From Yoonia vestfoldensis (GTDB lineage Bacteria > Pseudomonadota > Alphaproteobacteria > Rhodobacterales > Rhodobacteraceae): a DNA stretch of 64,000 nucleotides. Shown here piece after piece: positions 10,112 through 19,671 of this stretch; the stretch's first letter is position 1; the number at the start of each line of letters is the position of its first letter. Location of the stretch: positions 186,001 through 250,000 of the forward strand of contig NZ_CP021431.1 of NCBI RefSeq assembly GCF_002158905.1. Reading direction: 5' to 3'. Under the pieces are notes generated by a model. The model saw nothing but the letters and a program-made list of their open reading frames with translations. It was not told the origin of the DNA and did not search any database. Position numbers and translations under genes: made by a program.

Positions 10112-11025
10112 CCGATGCAGCGACCAAAGCGGGCTTTGTCGCCCTGATCGGCGAACCGAATGCAGGCAAATCCACCCTGCTGAACCGGATGGTCGGCGCC
10201 AAAGTGTCGATCGTCACCCATAAGGTCCAGACCACCCGCGCGCGGATTCGCGGTGTCGCCATGGCCGGGCAGGCGCAGCTGATTTTCATCGACACGCCCG
10301 GCCTGTTCAAACCCCGCCGCAGGCTGGACCGCGCGATGGTCGCGGCTGCCTGGGGCGGAGCTGCGGATGCCGATGTCGTCGTCTTGATGATCGAGGCCCA
10401 TCGCGGCATGAGCGAAGGCGTCAAGGCGATCCTGGCCAATCTGCCCGACCGTATGGGCAAGACCAAGGTCGCGCTGGCGATCAACAAGATCGACAAGGTG
10501 AAATCCGAAAGCCTGCTGGCCCTGACCCGCGACATGAACGAGGCGTTTGCTTTCGCCGAAACCTTCATGATTTCCGCCGAACGCGGCCATGGTTGCGATG
10601 ACTTGCGCGCTTGGCTGGTCGAACAGGTGCCCGAAGGGCCGTGGCTTTACCCCGAAGACCAGATCGCCGATCTGCCGATGCGTATGATTGCTGCGGAAAT
10701 GACCCGCGAAAAGCTGACCCTGCGGCTGCATCAGGAATTGCCCTATGAGCTGACCGTCGAGACCGAGAATTGGGAAGAACGCCCCGATGGGTCTGCGCGG
10801 ATCGACCAGCTGATCTATGTTGCGCGTGATGGCCATAAAGGCATCGTGCTGGGCAAGGGCGGCGAGACGATCAAAGCCGTCAGCCAGGCCGCGCGCGCCG
10901 AGATCACCGAGTTTCTGGGCCGTCCCGTGCATCTGTTCCTGCAGGTCAAGGTGCGTCCGAACTGGCTGGAAGAAAAAGAGCGCTATTCCGAAATGGGGCT
11001 GGATTTCAAAGACGGCAACGCATGA
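10108..11025 (+). CDS. era: GTPase Era
   Basis: Essential GTPase that binds 16S rRNA near its 3' end during 30S assembly. The 305-residue protein has G1 [16 protein letters not shown], switch I with [11 protein letters not shown]3 DTPGLF, G4 NKIDK, and a C-terminal KH domain containing [17 protein letters not shown] (GKGG loop). Starts within the rnc stop and its own TGA overlaps the next ATG, so lepB, rnc, era and the DUF1491 gene are read as one coupled unit. Confidence 0.97.
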   Translation: MTDAATKAGFVALIGEPNAGKSTLLNRMVGAKVSIVTHKVQTTRARIRGVAMAGQAQLIFIDTPGLFKPRRRLDRAMVAAAWGGAADADVVVLMIEAHRGMSEGVKAILANLPDRMGKTKVALAINKIDKVKSESLLALTRDMNEAFAFAETFMISAERGHGCDDLRAWLVEQVPEGPWLYPEDQIADLPMRMIAAEMTREKLTLRLHQELPYELTVETENWEERPDGSARIDQLIYVARDGHKGIVLGKGGETIKAVSQAARAEITEFLGRPVHLFLQVKVRPNWLEEKERYSEMGLDFKDGNA

Positions 11026-11348
11026 GATTGACCGCCGACATCTGGGTGTCGGCCTATCTGACACGGCTGCGGCTGGCGGCGATCCCGGCCTTTGTCGTCG
11101 CGCGCGGCGATGCCACGGCGGGGGCAGTCATGGTCAAGCTGAACATGCTGGACGGGCGGGCCTGTTGTTACCAGCGCAGTTTCGATCTGATGACGGGCGC
11201 GCGGTCCTGGGTTGTGCTGGCCGAAGGGCCAGAGCCGGAGGTCGATCAATCGATCCAGCGCCAGCGCGGTTTTGATCCGGATCTTTGGGTGATCGAGGTC
11301 GAGGACCGGCAGGGCCGGCATCTGCTGGAGGAGGACGGGTTATCATGA
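11022..11348 (+). CDS. DUF1491 family protein
   Basis: A 108-residue cytoplasmic protein starting [17 protein letters not shown], with GAVMVKLNMLDG and the closing FDPDLWVIEVEDRQGRHLL. These segments match DUF1491, a small alphaproteobacterial family that commonly sits between era and recO. No catalytic residues can be named. The start overlaps the era stop by 4 bases. Confidence 0.85.
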   Translation: MRLTADIWVSAYLTRLRLAAIPAFVVARGDATAGAVMVKLNMLDGRACCYQRSFDLMTGARSWVVLAEGPEPEVDQSIQRQRGFDPDLWVIEVEDRQGRHLLEEDGLS

Positions 11349-11350
11349 CT

Positions 11351-11389
11351 TTTATGCCTCTGGCAGGAGTATTTTTGGAAAAAAGAAGG
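11351..11389 (-). repeat. dispersed intergenic repeat, family A, diverged copy
   Basis: ATGCCTCTGGCAGGAGTATT followed by TTTGGAAAAAAGAAGG is a diverged, opposite-orientation copy of the element at 21668-21702 and 29568-29602 (core GCCTCCGGCGGGGATATTT). It fills almost all of the DUF1491-recO gap, and its GAAGG end lies 11 bases before the recO ATG, so it may supply part of the ribosome-binding site. Confidence 0.6.
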
Positions 11390-11399
11390 TGCTGGCGCG

Positions 11400-12131
11400 A
11401 TGATTTCATGGCGCGATGAAGCCGCGATTTTGGCGATGCGCCCGTTTGGCGAAAGCAGCGCCATTATCGAGGTGTTCAGCGCCGATCATGGCCGTCATGC
11501 CGGTGTGGTGCGCGGCGGGACCAGCCGCAAGATCGCGCCGCTGATCCAGCCCGGCGCGCAGGTGATGGTCAGCTGGACAGCGCGGCTGGATGATCATCTG
11601 GGCAGTTTCACGGTAGAGCCTGTCCGGTCACGCAGTGCCGCAGCCATGGCGGACCGGCTGTCGCTGGCGGGATTGAACGCGGTTTGCGCCTTGTTGCTGA
11701 TGGTTTTGCCCGAACGCGAAAGTCATCCGCTGCTGTATCAGCGCAGCATCGCCTTGCTGGATTTGCTGGGCCAAGGCGCGCTATGGCCTTTGGCCTATCT
11801 GCGCTGGGAACAGGCCTTGCTGGAAGAGATGGGATTCGCGCTGGATCTGTCGGCCTGCGCCGCCAGCGGTGTGAACGAGGATCTGGCCTTTGTATCACCC
11901 AAATCCGGCCGCGCGGTCAGCCGCGATGCCGCCGGGGTCTGGGCGGATCGCTTGCTGCCCTTGCCCCCGGTTCTGGCTGGCAAGGGTGATGCCTCGGCGG
12001 CAGAGATCGCCAAGGCGCTGGGCACGACCGGGTTTTTCATTGAAAACCGTCTGATCAAGGGTTTGGGCGACCGCCCGATGCCAGCTGCCCGCGCGCGGTT
12101 GATCGATGCGATCCTGCGGCTGGAGGGCTAG
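11400..12131 (+). CDS. recO: DNA repair protein RecO
   Basis: Recombination mediator of the RecFOR pathway that loads RecA onto SSB-coated single-stranded DNA. The 243-residue protein has the N-terminal OB fold (about 1-80; [35 protein letters not shown]) and a helical C-terminal domain. The Zn-finger region found in some RecO proteins is reduced here to a single Cys ([20 protein letters not shown]), as usual in alphaproteobacteria. Converges on mcd with a 23-bp gap. Confidence 0.93.
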   Translation: MISWRDEAAILAMRPFGESSAIIEVFSADHGRHAGVVRGGTSRKIAPLIQPGAQVMVSWTARLDDHLGSFTVEPVRSRSAAAMADRLSLAGLNAVCALLLMVLPERESHPLLYQRSIALLDLLGQGALWPLAYLRWEQALLEEMGFALDLSACAASGVNEDLAFVSPKSGRAVSRDAAGVWADRLLPLPPVLAGKGDASAAEIAKALGTTGFFIENRLIKGLGDRPMPAARARLIDAILRLEG

Positions 12132-12154
12132 GCGCGCCCCGGGCGGCCGACATG

Positions 12155-13840
12155 TTACCCCAACAAGCGCCGCGCGATCACCTGGGCCTGGATTTCAGCC
12201 GCCCCTTCGAAGATGTTCAGGATGCGCGCATCACACAGGATGCGGCTGATCTTATATTCCAGCGCGAAACCATTGCCGCCGTGGATTTGCAGCGCATTAT
12301 CCGCACAGGCCCAGGCGACCCGTGCGCCCAAAAGCTTGGCCATGCCTGCTTCTAGGTCACACCGCCGGTCGTTGTCTTTTTCATGCGCGCTGAAATAGGT
12401 CAGCTGCCGCGCGATGGTGATTTCCACCGCCATCATCGCCAATTTACCCGCAACACGCGGGAAATTGATCAGCGCCGCGCCGAATTGCTTGCGGTCCTGG
12501 GCATATTGCATGCCCACATCCAGGGCCGATTGCGCCACACCCACGGCGCGCGCGGCGGTTTGGATGCGCGCGGATTCGAATGTCTGCATCAGCTGTTTGA
12601 AGCCTTTGCCGGTCTCGCCGCCCAAAAGGTTATCGCCTTTGACCATGAACCCGTCGAAGGCCAGTTCATATTCCTTCATGCCGCGATAGCCCAGCACCTC
12701 GATCTCGCCGCCGGTCATGCCTGGCGTGGGAAAGGGGTTTTCTTCGGTGCCGGGGGTCTTTTCGGCCAGAAACATCGACAGGCCGCTGTAATCGGTTGTC
12801 GCGGGATCGGTGCGTGCCAGCAGGGTCATCACATGGGTGCGGGTGGCATGGGTGATCCATGTCTTGTTGCCGGTGATTTCCCAATCATCGCCCTTTTTGA
12901 CCGCGCGGGTGCGCAAGGACCCAAGGTCTGATCCTGTATTGGGTTCGGTGAACACGGCCGTCGGCAGGATTTCGGCCGAGGCCAGACCGGGCAGCCAATG
13001 CTGTTTTTGGTCTTCCGTGCCGCCGCACAAGATGAGCTCGGCTGCGATTTCGGTGCGTGTCGCCAATGACCCCACGCCGATATAGCCGCGCGAGAGTTCT
13101 TCGGACACCACGCACATCGAGGCTTTGGACAGTCCGAAACCGCCGTATTCTTCGGGAATGGTCAGACCGAAGACGCCCATTTCGGCCATCTCGTCGATGA
13201 TCGCCAGCGGGATCAATTCATCCTTGAGGTGCCAATCATGCGCATGCGGTTCGACCTTTTCCAGGCTGAAACGCCGGAATTGCGCGCGGATCATTTCCAG
13301 TTCCTCATCAAGGCCAGAGGCCCCGACCGTCAGATTTGCCGCCTGATCCTGCATCAGCGTGACAAGGCGCATCCGCGCGGCCTGAGTATTGCCTTGCGCG
13401 CAAAGGGTCATCACGGCGGGGATCATCATCGCGCGCATCTGGTCGGGTGCCAGGCCGATATCTTGCGGGCGCAGAATCTCGCCCTGGCTCATCGGGATGC
13501 CGCCGCAGATCTGCGAGAGATATTCACCAAAGGCGATCTGGTGGATCAATTGTTCCACCTCGCCGCATTTGCCATCGGCGGCCAGACGCCCCGCCCAATC
13601 CTGCATCTGGTGCAAGGATTGCGCATAGGTCGCAAGCCAGGCCAAGCCATGCGCCGCCGTTTGATGCGTATCGAGCAGCGCGCCCGAGATACGCCCCTCT
13701 TGGCTGACCTTGGCGCGCAGGATGTCTTTGGCCTGCGCCAACAGCTTGTCCACGGCGGGCAGGGCCGCGCCGGTCAGATCCAGCAGGTCATCCAGAATCG
13801 GGTTCGAGGTCAGATGCAGGTCCTGTCCGTCATGGGGCAT
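12155..13840 (-). CDS. mcd: (2S)-methylsuccinyl-CoA dehydrogenase (ethylmalonyl-CoA pathway)
   Basis: FAD-dependent acyl-CoA dehydrogenase predicted to oxidise (2S)-methylsuccinyl-CoA to mesaconyl-CoA, donating electrons to ETF. The 561-residue protein is about 170 residues longer at the N-terminus than ordinary acyl-CoA dehydrogenases. That long helical extension (starting MPHDGQDLHLTSNPILDDLL) is the hallmark of Mcd as characterised in Rhodobacter. The dehydrogenase part has FTEPNTGSDLGSL, GNKTWITHATRTHVM, ESARIQTAARAVG and the catalytic Glu (about E545) in NIFEGAAEIQ. The ATG at 13840 follows GGAGA; an ATG six codons earlier lacks a ribosome-binding site. A generic acyl-CoA dehydrogenase is the alternative call. 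Confidence 0.85.
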   Translation of the reverse strand: MPHDGQDLHLTSNPILDDLLDLTGAALPAVDKLLAQAKDILRAKVSQEGRISGALLDTHQTAAHGLAWLATYAQSLHQMQDWAGRLAADGKCGEVEQLIHQIAFGEYLSQICGGIPMSQGEILRPQDIGLAPDQMRAMMIPAVMTLCAQGNTQAARMRLVTLMQDQAANLTVGASGLDEELEMIRAQFRRFSLEKVEPHAHDWHLKDELIPLAIIDEMAEMGVFGLTIPEEYGGFGLSKASMCVVSEELSRGYIGVGSLATRTEIAAELILCGGTEDQKQHWLPGLASAEILPTAVFTEPNTGSDLGSLRTRAVKKGDDWEITGNKTWITHATRTHVMTLLARTDPATTDYSGLSMFLAEKTPGTEENPFPTPGMTGGEIEVLGYRGMKEYELAFDGFMVKGDNLLGGETGKGFKQLMQTFESARIQTAARAVGVAQSALDVGMQYAQDRKQFGAALINFPRVAGKLAMMAVEITIARQLTYFSAHEKDNDRRCDLEAGMAKLLGARVAWACADNALQIHGGNGFALEYKISRILCDARILNIFEGAAEIQAQVIARRLLG

Positions 13841-13987
13841 GGCATGTCTCCGGTTCATGTGCAGGTGCAGAGATAATCACTTTGCAGTCGCAGCGCAATA
13901 TTAATTCGAAAAAAGCGATTGCGTTGAATGAAAATGTCGCACCCGATTTGGTGATGCCAAGCGTCGCAGAACGGCATATGACGCAGC

Positions 13988-14758
13988 ATGTCACATTTTT
14001 TCGCGGCTATCACGCCTGAATTATTCGTCTTTGCCTGTGTCGTCACCTTCCTTGGCGGGTTCGTGAAGGGCGCGGTGGGTTTTGCCATGCCGCTGATCAT
14101 GGTCTCGGGGATGGGGATCGCCATCGCGCCTGAACTGATCATCGCCGGAATTGTCCTGCCGATCGTGGTCAGCAATATCTTGCAGGTCGGGCGCGCCGGT
14201 CTGGGCCAGGCCCGTGATGCGGTGGTAGAACATTGGCGCTATATCGCGGCGGTCTGTGTGATGATCCTTGTTTCGGCGCAATTCCTGCGCCGTATCCCGA
14301 CCGATACGCTGTTCATCGTGCTGGGCGTGCCTGTGGTGATCTTGTGCCTGATCCAGATCGCGGGCTGGCGTCCGGTCATACCGGCGCGGATGCGGCGTCC
14401 GGTGGAATATGTGGCGGGGATTCTGTCTGGGGTTCTCGGCGGGCTGACCGGCACTTGGGGGCCGCCCACGGTGTTGTATCTGCTGGCGCTTGGCACGCCG
14501 CGCGACCGGCAGATGTCGGTGCAGGGGGTGATTTACGGGCTGGGGTCGGTGATGCTGTTTCTGGGCCATGTGCAATCAGGCGTGCTGAATGCGCAGACAT
14601 GGCCGTTTTCGGCGGCGCTGGTGGTGCCGGGGATGTTGGGCATGTGGGTCGGGTTCCGGTTGGGCGACCGTTTCGATGCCGATAGGTTCCGGCAGGTCAC
14701 GCTTTGGGTGCTGGTGATCGCGGGGGTGAACCTGATCCGGCGCGGGGTGATGGGCTAG
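13988..14758 (+). CDS. TSUP family (TauE/SafE) permease
   Basis: A 256-residue membrane protein with about 8 hydrophobic segments and the two glycine-rich half motifs of the TSUP family: FLGGFVKGAVGFAMPLIMV near residue 20 and GILSGVLGGLTGTWGPPTVL near residue 150. Members export sulfite, sulfoacetate and other organosulfur anions, but the substrate cannot be read from sequence. Its stop codon TAG shares bases with the stop of the convergent DUF3859-like gene. Confidence 0.88.
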   Translation: MSHFFAAITPELFVFACVVTFLGGFVKGAVGFAMPLIMVSGMGIAIAPELIIAGIVLPIVVSNILQVGRAGLGQARDAVVEHWRYIAAVCVMILVSAQFLRRIPTDTLFIVLGVPVVILCLIQIAGWRPVIPARMRRPVEYVAGILSGVLGGLTGTWGPPTVLYLLALGTPRDRQMSVQGVIYGLGSVMLFLGHVQSGVLNAQTWPFSAALVVPGMLGMWVGFRLGDRFDADRFRQVTLWVLVIAGVNLIRRGVMG

Positions 14759-15276
14759 GACAGCAGATCGTCGTCGCCGCAAGCTGCGGCCAGACCGGGC
14801 AAGGCGCTGGGTGGGACCACCTCGAAATTGACGGAAAAGAGCTGCTCATCCCCCAGAACCGCCGTGAAGGTCCATGTGCCGGTGATGCGTTCGTAATCTT
14901 CGTCGAATTGGTAAAAGGTTGTCGATGGCCCGGTCCCGCTGATCCAGGAGTGATAGCTTTGCCGGGTCACCCCCGCATCGCCCATTGGCGGATGGGTCAC
15001 GATGATCGTCACATCGGACAGACCTAGGGGGTCCACCGCCTGCACCTTGACCCCAAAGCCGACGCCAATGACTGCGGGGACCTGGGTGATTTCGGCGATG
15101 AAGGGCGGGGTTTGTGCGATCAGCTGCGTGCTGCCAGCGATCGTATCCGGTGCCGGCGCGGTGCCCGTGACAGGCGGGCCGCAAATGACGCCCGCGCGCA
15201 GCGAGGCAATCGCATCTTGCGCGACAGCGGCGGGCGGCAGCGACAGGGCGAACAGCAGGGCGAGCATCAGGCGCAT
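14755..15276 (-). CDS. secreted DUF3859-like protein
   Basis: A 173-residue protein with a typical signal peptide (MRLMLALLFALSLPPAAVAQ, predicted cut after A19). The mature part is beta-rich with VGVGFGVKVQAVDPLGLSDV, THPPMGDAGVTRQSYHSW, YERITGTWTFTAVLGDEQL and FEVVPP, which resembles the DUF3859 pattern. There are two cysteines only, C32 and C166, possibly a disulfide linking the two ends. Function is unknown. The family assignment is from memory and should be treated as probable. Confidence 0.75.
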   Translation of the reverse strand: MRLMLALLFALSLPPAAVAQDAIASLRAGVICGPPVTGTAPAPDTIAGSTQLIAQTPPFIAEITQVPAVIGVGFGVKVQAVDPLGLSDVTIIVTHPPMGDAGVTRQSYHSWISGTGPSTTFYQFDEDYERITGTWTFTAVLGDEQLFSVNFEVVPPSALPGLAAACGDDDLLS

Positions 15277-15317
15277 GGCGCAACCATAGTCGGATGCGCC
15301 GCGATGTCGAGATGGTC

Positions 15318-15343
15318 GTAAGGTGGAACAGGTTCCACCTTAC
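15318..15343. repeat. GTAAGG-type palindrome behind pckA
   Basis: Perfect 12-bp arms GTAAGGTGGAAC / GTTCCACCTTAC separated by 2 bases. It lies 5 bases beyond the pckA stop, so it would form a hairpin at the 3' end of the pckA mRNA. It has the same outer GTAAGG...CCTTAC layout as the palindromes further right. Confidence 0.75.
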
Positions 15344-15348
15344 CCGTG

Positions 15349-16947
15349 TCAGCCGATGGCGGCTGCTTTCACATCATCATCAATAAAGGGCACATATTTC
15401 GCGAAATTATCGCTGAACATGCCCACAAGCTTGGCCGCCTGCGCATCATAGGCCGCCGCATCCGCCCAGGTCGCGCGCGGATCAAGCAGGCGCGCATCCA
15501 GACCCTCGACCGCCACCGGCACTTCGAACCCGAAATGCGGGTCCTTGCGGAAGGTGCTTTCGATCAGCGTGCCATCCAGCGCCGCCGCCAGCAGGGCGCG
15601 CGTCGCCTTGATCGGCATCCGGCTGCCAGTGCCATAGGCGCCACCGGTCCAGCCGGTGTTCACCAGCCAGCAGGTCGCGCCATGGCTTGCGATCTTGGAC
15701 CGCAGCAGATTGCCGTAAACCTCTGGCCTGCGCGGCATGAAAGGCGCGCCGAAACAGGTGCTGAAGGTCGGTTCCGGTTCGGTCACGCCGCGTTCGGTGC
15801 CCGCCACCTTTGACGTGAACCCCGACAGGAAATGATACATCGCCTGCGCCGGTGTCAGCCGCGCGATGGGGGGCAGCACGCCAAAAGCATCGCAGGTCAG
15901 CATGATGATATTCTTGGGATGCCCGCCCAGCGCCGTGTCAGAGGCATTGGCGATATAATTCAGCGGATAGGCGCAGCGCATATTCGCGGTCAGGCTGTCA
16001 TCCTCGAAATCCAGATCAAACGTTTCGGGATCGAAGACCATGTTTTCGATCACCGTATGCGGCATGAAACAGGTGGCGTAGATATCGGGTTCCGCCTCGG
16101 CGCTCAGGTTGATGGTCTTGGCATAGCAGCCGCCTTCGAAGTTAAAGGTGCCGCGATCCGACCAGCCATGTTCGTCATCCCCGATCAGCACGCGGCTGGG
16201 GTCAGCCGACAGCGTGGTCTTGCCGGTGCCGGACAGGCCAAAGAACACGGCCGTATCGACAGGATTGCCGGGCGCATGGTTGGCGCTGCAATGCATCGGC
16301 ATGATGCCTTTTTCGGGCAGCAGGTAGTTCAGCAGGGTGAAGACGGATTTCTTGTTCTCGCCTGCATATTCGGTGCCGCCGATCAGGATCAGCTTGCGGT
16401 CGAAATTCAGCGCGATCACCGTGTCGGTCCGGCAGCCATGGCGCGCAGGATCGGCCTTGAAGCTGGGGCAGTTGATGATCGTGAATTCAGGGGTGAAACC
16501 GGCCAGCTCGGCCGCATCGGGGCGGCGCAGCAAATGCCGGATGAACAGCCCGTGCCATGCCAGTTCGGTCACGACGCGGACATCCAGACGATGCGCCGGA
16601 TCCGCCCCGCCGAACAGGTCCTGCACATGATAGGTGCCGCCCTGCATATGCGCGATCATATCAGCATAAAGAACGTCGAAATCCGCAGGCGCCATCGGGG
16701 CGTTATTGTCCCACCAGATCGTGTCCTCGACAGATGGCGTGCGCACGACGAATTTATCCTTGGGCGACCGGCCTGTGTGTTTGCCCGTCGTCACCAGCAG
16801 GCTGCCACCCTTGCCTGTGACACCTTCGCCAGCGGCCACGGCCGCATCATGCAATGCGGCAGCAGAGCTGTTGTAATAGACAGAACCCAGCCCTGTGATG
16901 CCTTGGTCCTCAAGTTTCATCTGCGGGTTGACCGTACCTTGGTCCAT
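15349..16947 (-). CDS. pckA: phosphoenolpyruvate carboxykinase (ATP)
   Basis: Converts oxaloacetate and ATP to PEP, CO2 and ADP, the gateway step of gluconeogenesis. The 532-residue protein has [12 protein letters not shown], the kinase-1a loop [14 protein letters not shown] near residue 235, the Mg-site [20 protein letters not shown] and the adenine-site region [20 protein letters not shown]. The start is the ATG at 16947, preceded by AAAGGAGCG. A longer frame upstream has no ribosome-binding site and no family match. Two tandem operator-like palindromes lie 89-122 bases upstream. Confidence 0.97.
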   Translation of the reverse strand: MDQGTVNPQMKLEDQGITGLGSVYYNSSAAALHDAAVAAGEGVTGKGGSLLVTTGKHTGRSPKDKFVVRTPSVEDTIWWDNNAPMAPADFDVLYADMIAHMQGGTYHVQDLFGGADPAHRLDVRVVTELAWHGLFIRHLLRRPDAAELAGFTPEFTIINCPSFKADPARHGCRTDTVIALNFDRKLILIGGTEYAGENKKSVFTLLNYLLPEKGIMPMHCSANHAPGNPVDTAVFFGLSGTGKTTLSADPSRVLIGDDEHGWSDRGTFNFEGGCYAKTINLSAEAEPDIYATCFMPHTVIENMVFDPETFDLDFEDDSLTANMRCAYPLNYIANASDTALGGHPKNIIMLTCDAFGVLPPIARLTPAQAMYHFLSGFTSKVAGTERGVTEPEPTFSTCFGAPFMPRRPEVYGNLLRSKIASHGATCWLVNTGWTGGAYGTGSRMPIKATRALLAAALDGTLIESTFRKDPHFGFEVPVAVEGLDARLLDPRATWADAAAYDAQAAKLVGMFSDNFAKYVPFIDDDVKAAAIG

Positions 16948-17035
16948 GGGTTCGCTCCTTTTCGAATGGGCAATCCTGCCCGCGATGGGCTTGCATACCA
17001 CCAAGCTTTCCTGCCTTGATAGGGGGTGAGCGAAG

Positions 17036-17069
17036 CGTTAGCGCAACCAAATGCATGTTAGCGCAACCA
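17036..17069. promoter_or_regulatory. tandem LacI-type operator-like sites between pckA and chvI
   Basis: The 17-base word GTTAGCGCAACCAAATG occurs twice, at 17037-17053 and 17057-17073, with a period of exactly 20 bases. Within each copy (C/T)GTTAGCGCAACCA is an imperfect palindrome centred on GCGC (17036-17049 and 17056-17069), the shape of LacI-family operators. The two copies are on the same face of the helix (two turns apart). They lie about 90-120 bases upstream of pckA and about 155-190 upstream of chvI. Confidence 0.6.
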
Positions 17070-17223
17070 AATGTGTCTGGCCCCGCCAGGCGGCCCGCGG
17101 CATGGTAAATTTGGTGCGATCACAGGCGATCCTGCCGCGCGCAAAGCTTTGGGGATTGATTCGCCTCGTTAAACAGCGGAAAATCGCGGCGTGTTATGAG
17201 TTCGCTAAATACATAAAGGTAGT

Positions 17224-17931
17224 ATGTCCATGTCGAGAATTGCCCTGGTTGACGATGACCGCAACATATTGACATCGGTGGCGATGACGCTGGAAGCGGA
17301 AGGGTTCGAGGTTGAGACCTATAATGACGGGCAGGCGGCATGGGATGCATTCAACAAGCGGATGCCCGATATGGCTGTGCTTGACATAAAGATGCCCCGG
17401 ATGGACGGGATGGACCTGTTGCAACGGCTGCGACAGAAAACCTCGATGCCGGTCATTTTCCTGACCTCCAAGGATGATGAGATCGACGAGGTGCTGGGCC
17501 TGCGGATGGGCGCCGACGATTACGTCAAAAAGCCGTTTTCGCAGCGTCTGCTGGTGGAACGTATCCGGTCGCTGCTGCGCCGTCAGGATGCGATCGCCGG
17601 CGAAGAGATCGAAGAAACCGAAGAGACCAAGGTCATGGTGCGCGGTGATCTGGTCATGGACCCGCTGCGCCATGCGGTGAAATGGAAAGGCCGTGACGTG
17701 TCATTGACCGTCACCGAATTTCTGCTGTTGCAGGCTCTGGCCCAGCGCCCCGGTTTCGTCAAAAGCCGCGATCAGCTGATGGATGTGGCCTATGATGATC
17801 AGGTCTATGTCGATGACCGCACCATTGACAGCCATATCAAACGTCTTCGCAAGAAGATGCGCAACACCGATGACCAGTTTTCCGCGATCGAGACATTGTA
17901 TGGCATTGGTTACCGCTACAACGAAGACTAG
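17224..17931 (+). CDS. chvI: response regulator ChvI (OmpR family)
   Basis: Transcription factor of the ChvG-ChvI two-component system controlling envelope and acid/stress responses in alphaproteobacteria. The 235-residue protein has a receiver domain (about 1-125) with D10-D11-D12, phospho-acceptor D54 in [12 protein letters not shown], and K near KPFSQRLL, followed by a winged-helix domain (about 140-232) ending [17 protein letters not shown] and YGIGYRY. The start is the ATG at 17224 after AAAGGT; a second in-frame ATG is two codons later. Followed 3 bases later by chvG. Confidence 0.95.
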   Translation: MSMSRIALVDDDRNILTSVAMTLEAEGFEVETYNDGQAAWDAFNKRMPDMAVLDIKMPRMDGMDLLQRLRQKTSMPVIFLTSKDDEIDEVLGLRMGADDYVKKPFSQRLLVERIRSLLRRQDAIAGEEIEETEETKVMVRGDLVMDPLRHAVKWKGRDVSLTVTEFLLLQALAQRPGFVKSRDQLMDVAYDDQVYVDDRTIDSHIKRLRKKMRNTDDQFSAIETLYGIGYRYNED

Positions 17932-17934
17932 GGG

Positions 17935-19662
17935 ATGACCTCTGTCCCCGAGATTGACGTCCGCGACCTCAAATCGGTGCGCCGGGCGACGCTGCCGCCC
18001 GATATCGTGCTGGGCGAGGATTGGGTCGATCCCGAGGTTACGCGCGGCGGCATGCCCTATCTGGATGCGCCAAAGCGCGGGATCATCGCGCTGCGCAAAT
18101 CCCCCATCGCGCGCAAGATCGTCGTTTTCAACCTGATCGCGATGTTCATGATGATCGCGGGGGTGTTGTATCTGAATGCATCGCGCGACACGCTTGCCTT
18201 GCAGCGCGCCAATGGGCTGATCTCCGAAGCCCAGCTGATCGCCGATGTGTTCGAGGTGCAATTGCCCCGCCGTGCCGCCGTGAACCTGGTCTCGGGCCAT
18301 GGGATAAACGCCGCCGACACCCTGGCCAGCCTGCACCTGCGCGGCGGGATGGAGGTGTCGGTCTTTGCACCTGATGCCACGCTGGTCGCGCGCACAGCCG
18401 GCCCGCTGGCCGAAACCGCCAATCCCGACGCGCGGATCGGCCGGACCTTTATCAGCGATTTTCTGGGCACAATGACGGGCGGGCTGTTTGGCCTGTTCAA
18501 CACGGCTGCGCCAGCGCCTGACCAGCAGATGCTTGCCACCGCAACGCCCGAATTGATCGCGGTTGCGGTGCAGGGCAAGACCCAGCTCAATATCACCGAG
18601 GTCCGGGGCAGCTCGGTGCTGGTCGTGGCCACGCCCATCATGCAGGCTGGCACGCCGGTCGGTGTGATCGTGGCGGCCACGGCGGCGGGTGAAGTGGACG
18701 GCCTTGTGCGCCGCGAACGCGAAGAGGTGCTGCGTCTGCTGATTGTCGGGATCGCGGTCAGCATCGGGCTTAGCCTTGTGCTGGCCTCGACCATCGCCAA
18801 TCCGCTGGCCGATCTGGCCACGGCCGCCGAAGCGAGCCATCAAAAGAATGCGCGCAGGCTGGCCCCGGTCCGCGTGCGCATCCCCGATCTGACCGCCCGC
18901 CCGGACGAGATAGGCCGCCTGTCGGGGGCGCTGCGCGGGATGGTCTCGGCGCTTTATGACCGGATCGAAAGCAACGAACAATTCGCCGCCGATGTCGCCC
19001 ATGAAATCAAGAATCCGCTGGCCTCGCTGCGGTCGGCTGTCGGAACGATGCGTATCGCCAAACAGCCCGCCCAGCGCGAGCGTATGCTTGACCTGATCGA
19101 ACATGATATCAAACGCCTTGACCGTCTGATCAGCGATATTTCCAACGCCTCGCGTCTGGACAGCGAATTGGTCAAGGAAAAAGAGGAAACCTTTGACCTG
19201 ATCAACATGCTGCATCATGTGAACGCCCATCTGGGCAAGGATGCAGAGTCCCGTGGCATCGCCTTTATCGCCGATGTGCCGCGCAGGCCGATCTTGGTGC
19301 AGGGGCTCGAAGGACGGCTGGCGCAGGTCTTTGTGAACCTGATCAGCAATGCAATTTCCTTTTGTGAAGACGGGGATGCGATCCGCGTCTGGACCCGCAC
19401 CCGCGAAAACCGCGTGCTGGTCGTCGTCGAGGATACTGGCCCCGGCATCCCCGATGCTGCGCTGCGCAAGATTTTCCAGCGGTTCTATTCCGAACGCCCC
19501 GCCGGACAATTCGGCAATAATTCTGGGCTCGGCCTCGCGATTTCGAAACAGATCGTCGAGGCCCATGGCGGCGTGATCTGGGCCGAAAACATTCGCCCGC
19601 CCGACAGCGACCCCGATTGCGCGCCCGATGGTGCAAGGTTCGTCGTTGGATTGCCGCTGTGA
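17935..19662 (+). CDS. chvG: sensor histidine kinase ChvG
   Basis: Membrane kinase partner of ChvI. The 575-residue protein has TM1 near residues 62-80 (IVVFNLIAMFMMIAGVLYL), a periplasmic sensor region of about 180 residues, TM2 near 263-283, a HAMP linker, and the kinase core. The H-box is FAADVAHEIKNPLASLRS with the phospho-accepting H356, the N-box VNLISNAISF, G1 EDTGPGIPD and G2 GLGLAISKQIVE. It is followed directly by the HPr kinase gene, the conserved arrangement that links envelope sensing with the regulatory PTS. Confidence 0.95.
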   Translation: MTSVPEIDVRDLKSVRRATLPPDIVLGEDWVDPEVTRGGMPYLDAPKRGIIALRKSPIARKIVVFNLIAMFMMIAGVLYLNASRDTLALQRANGLISEAQLIADVFEVQLPRRAAVNLVSGHGINAADTLASLHLRGGMEVSVFAPDATLVARTAGPLAETANPDARIGRTFISDFLGTMTGGLFGLFNTAAPAPDQQMLATATPELIAVAVQGKTQLNITEVRGSSVLVVATPIMQAGTPVGVIVAATAAGEVDGLVRREREEVLRLLIVGIAVSIGLSLVLASTIANPLADLATAAEASHQKNARRLAPVRVRIPDLTARPDEIGRLSGALRGMVSALYDRIESNEQFAADVAHEIKNPLASLRSAVGTMRIAKQPAQRERMLDLIEHDIKRLDRLISDISNASRLDSELVKEKEETFDLINMLHHVNAHLGKDAESRGIAFIADVPRRPILVQGLEGRLAQVFVNLISNAISFCEDGDAIRVWTRTRENRVLVVVEDTGPGIPDAALRKIFQRFYSERPAGQFGNNSGLGLAISKQIVEAHGGVIWAENIRPPDSDPDCAPDGARFVVGLPL

Positions 19663-19671
19663 CGGATCGTC

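Noticed and set aside
15832..17019. 395-codon plus-strand frame opposite pckA
   Set aside because: Shadow of pckA; the minus strand encodes a complete PEP carboxykinase.
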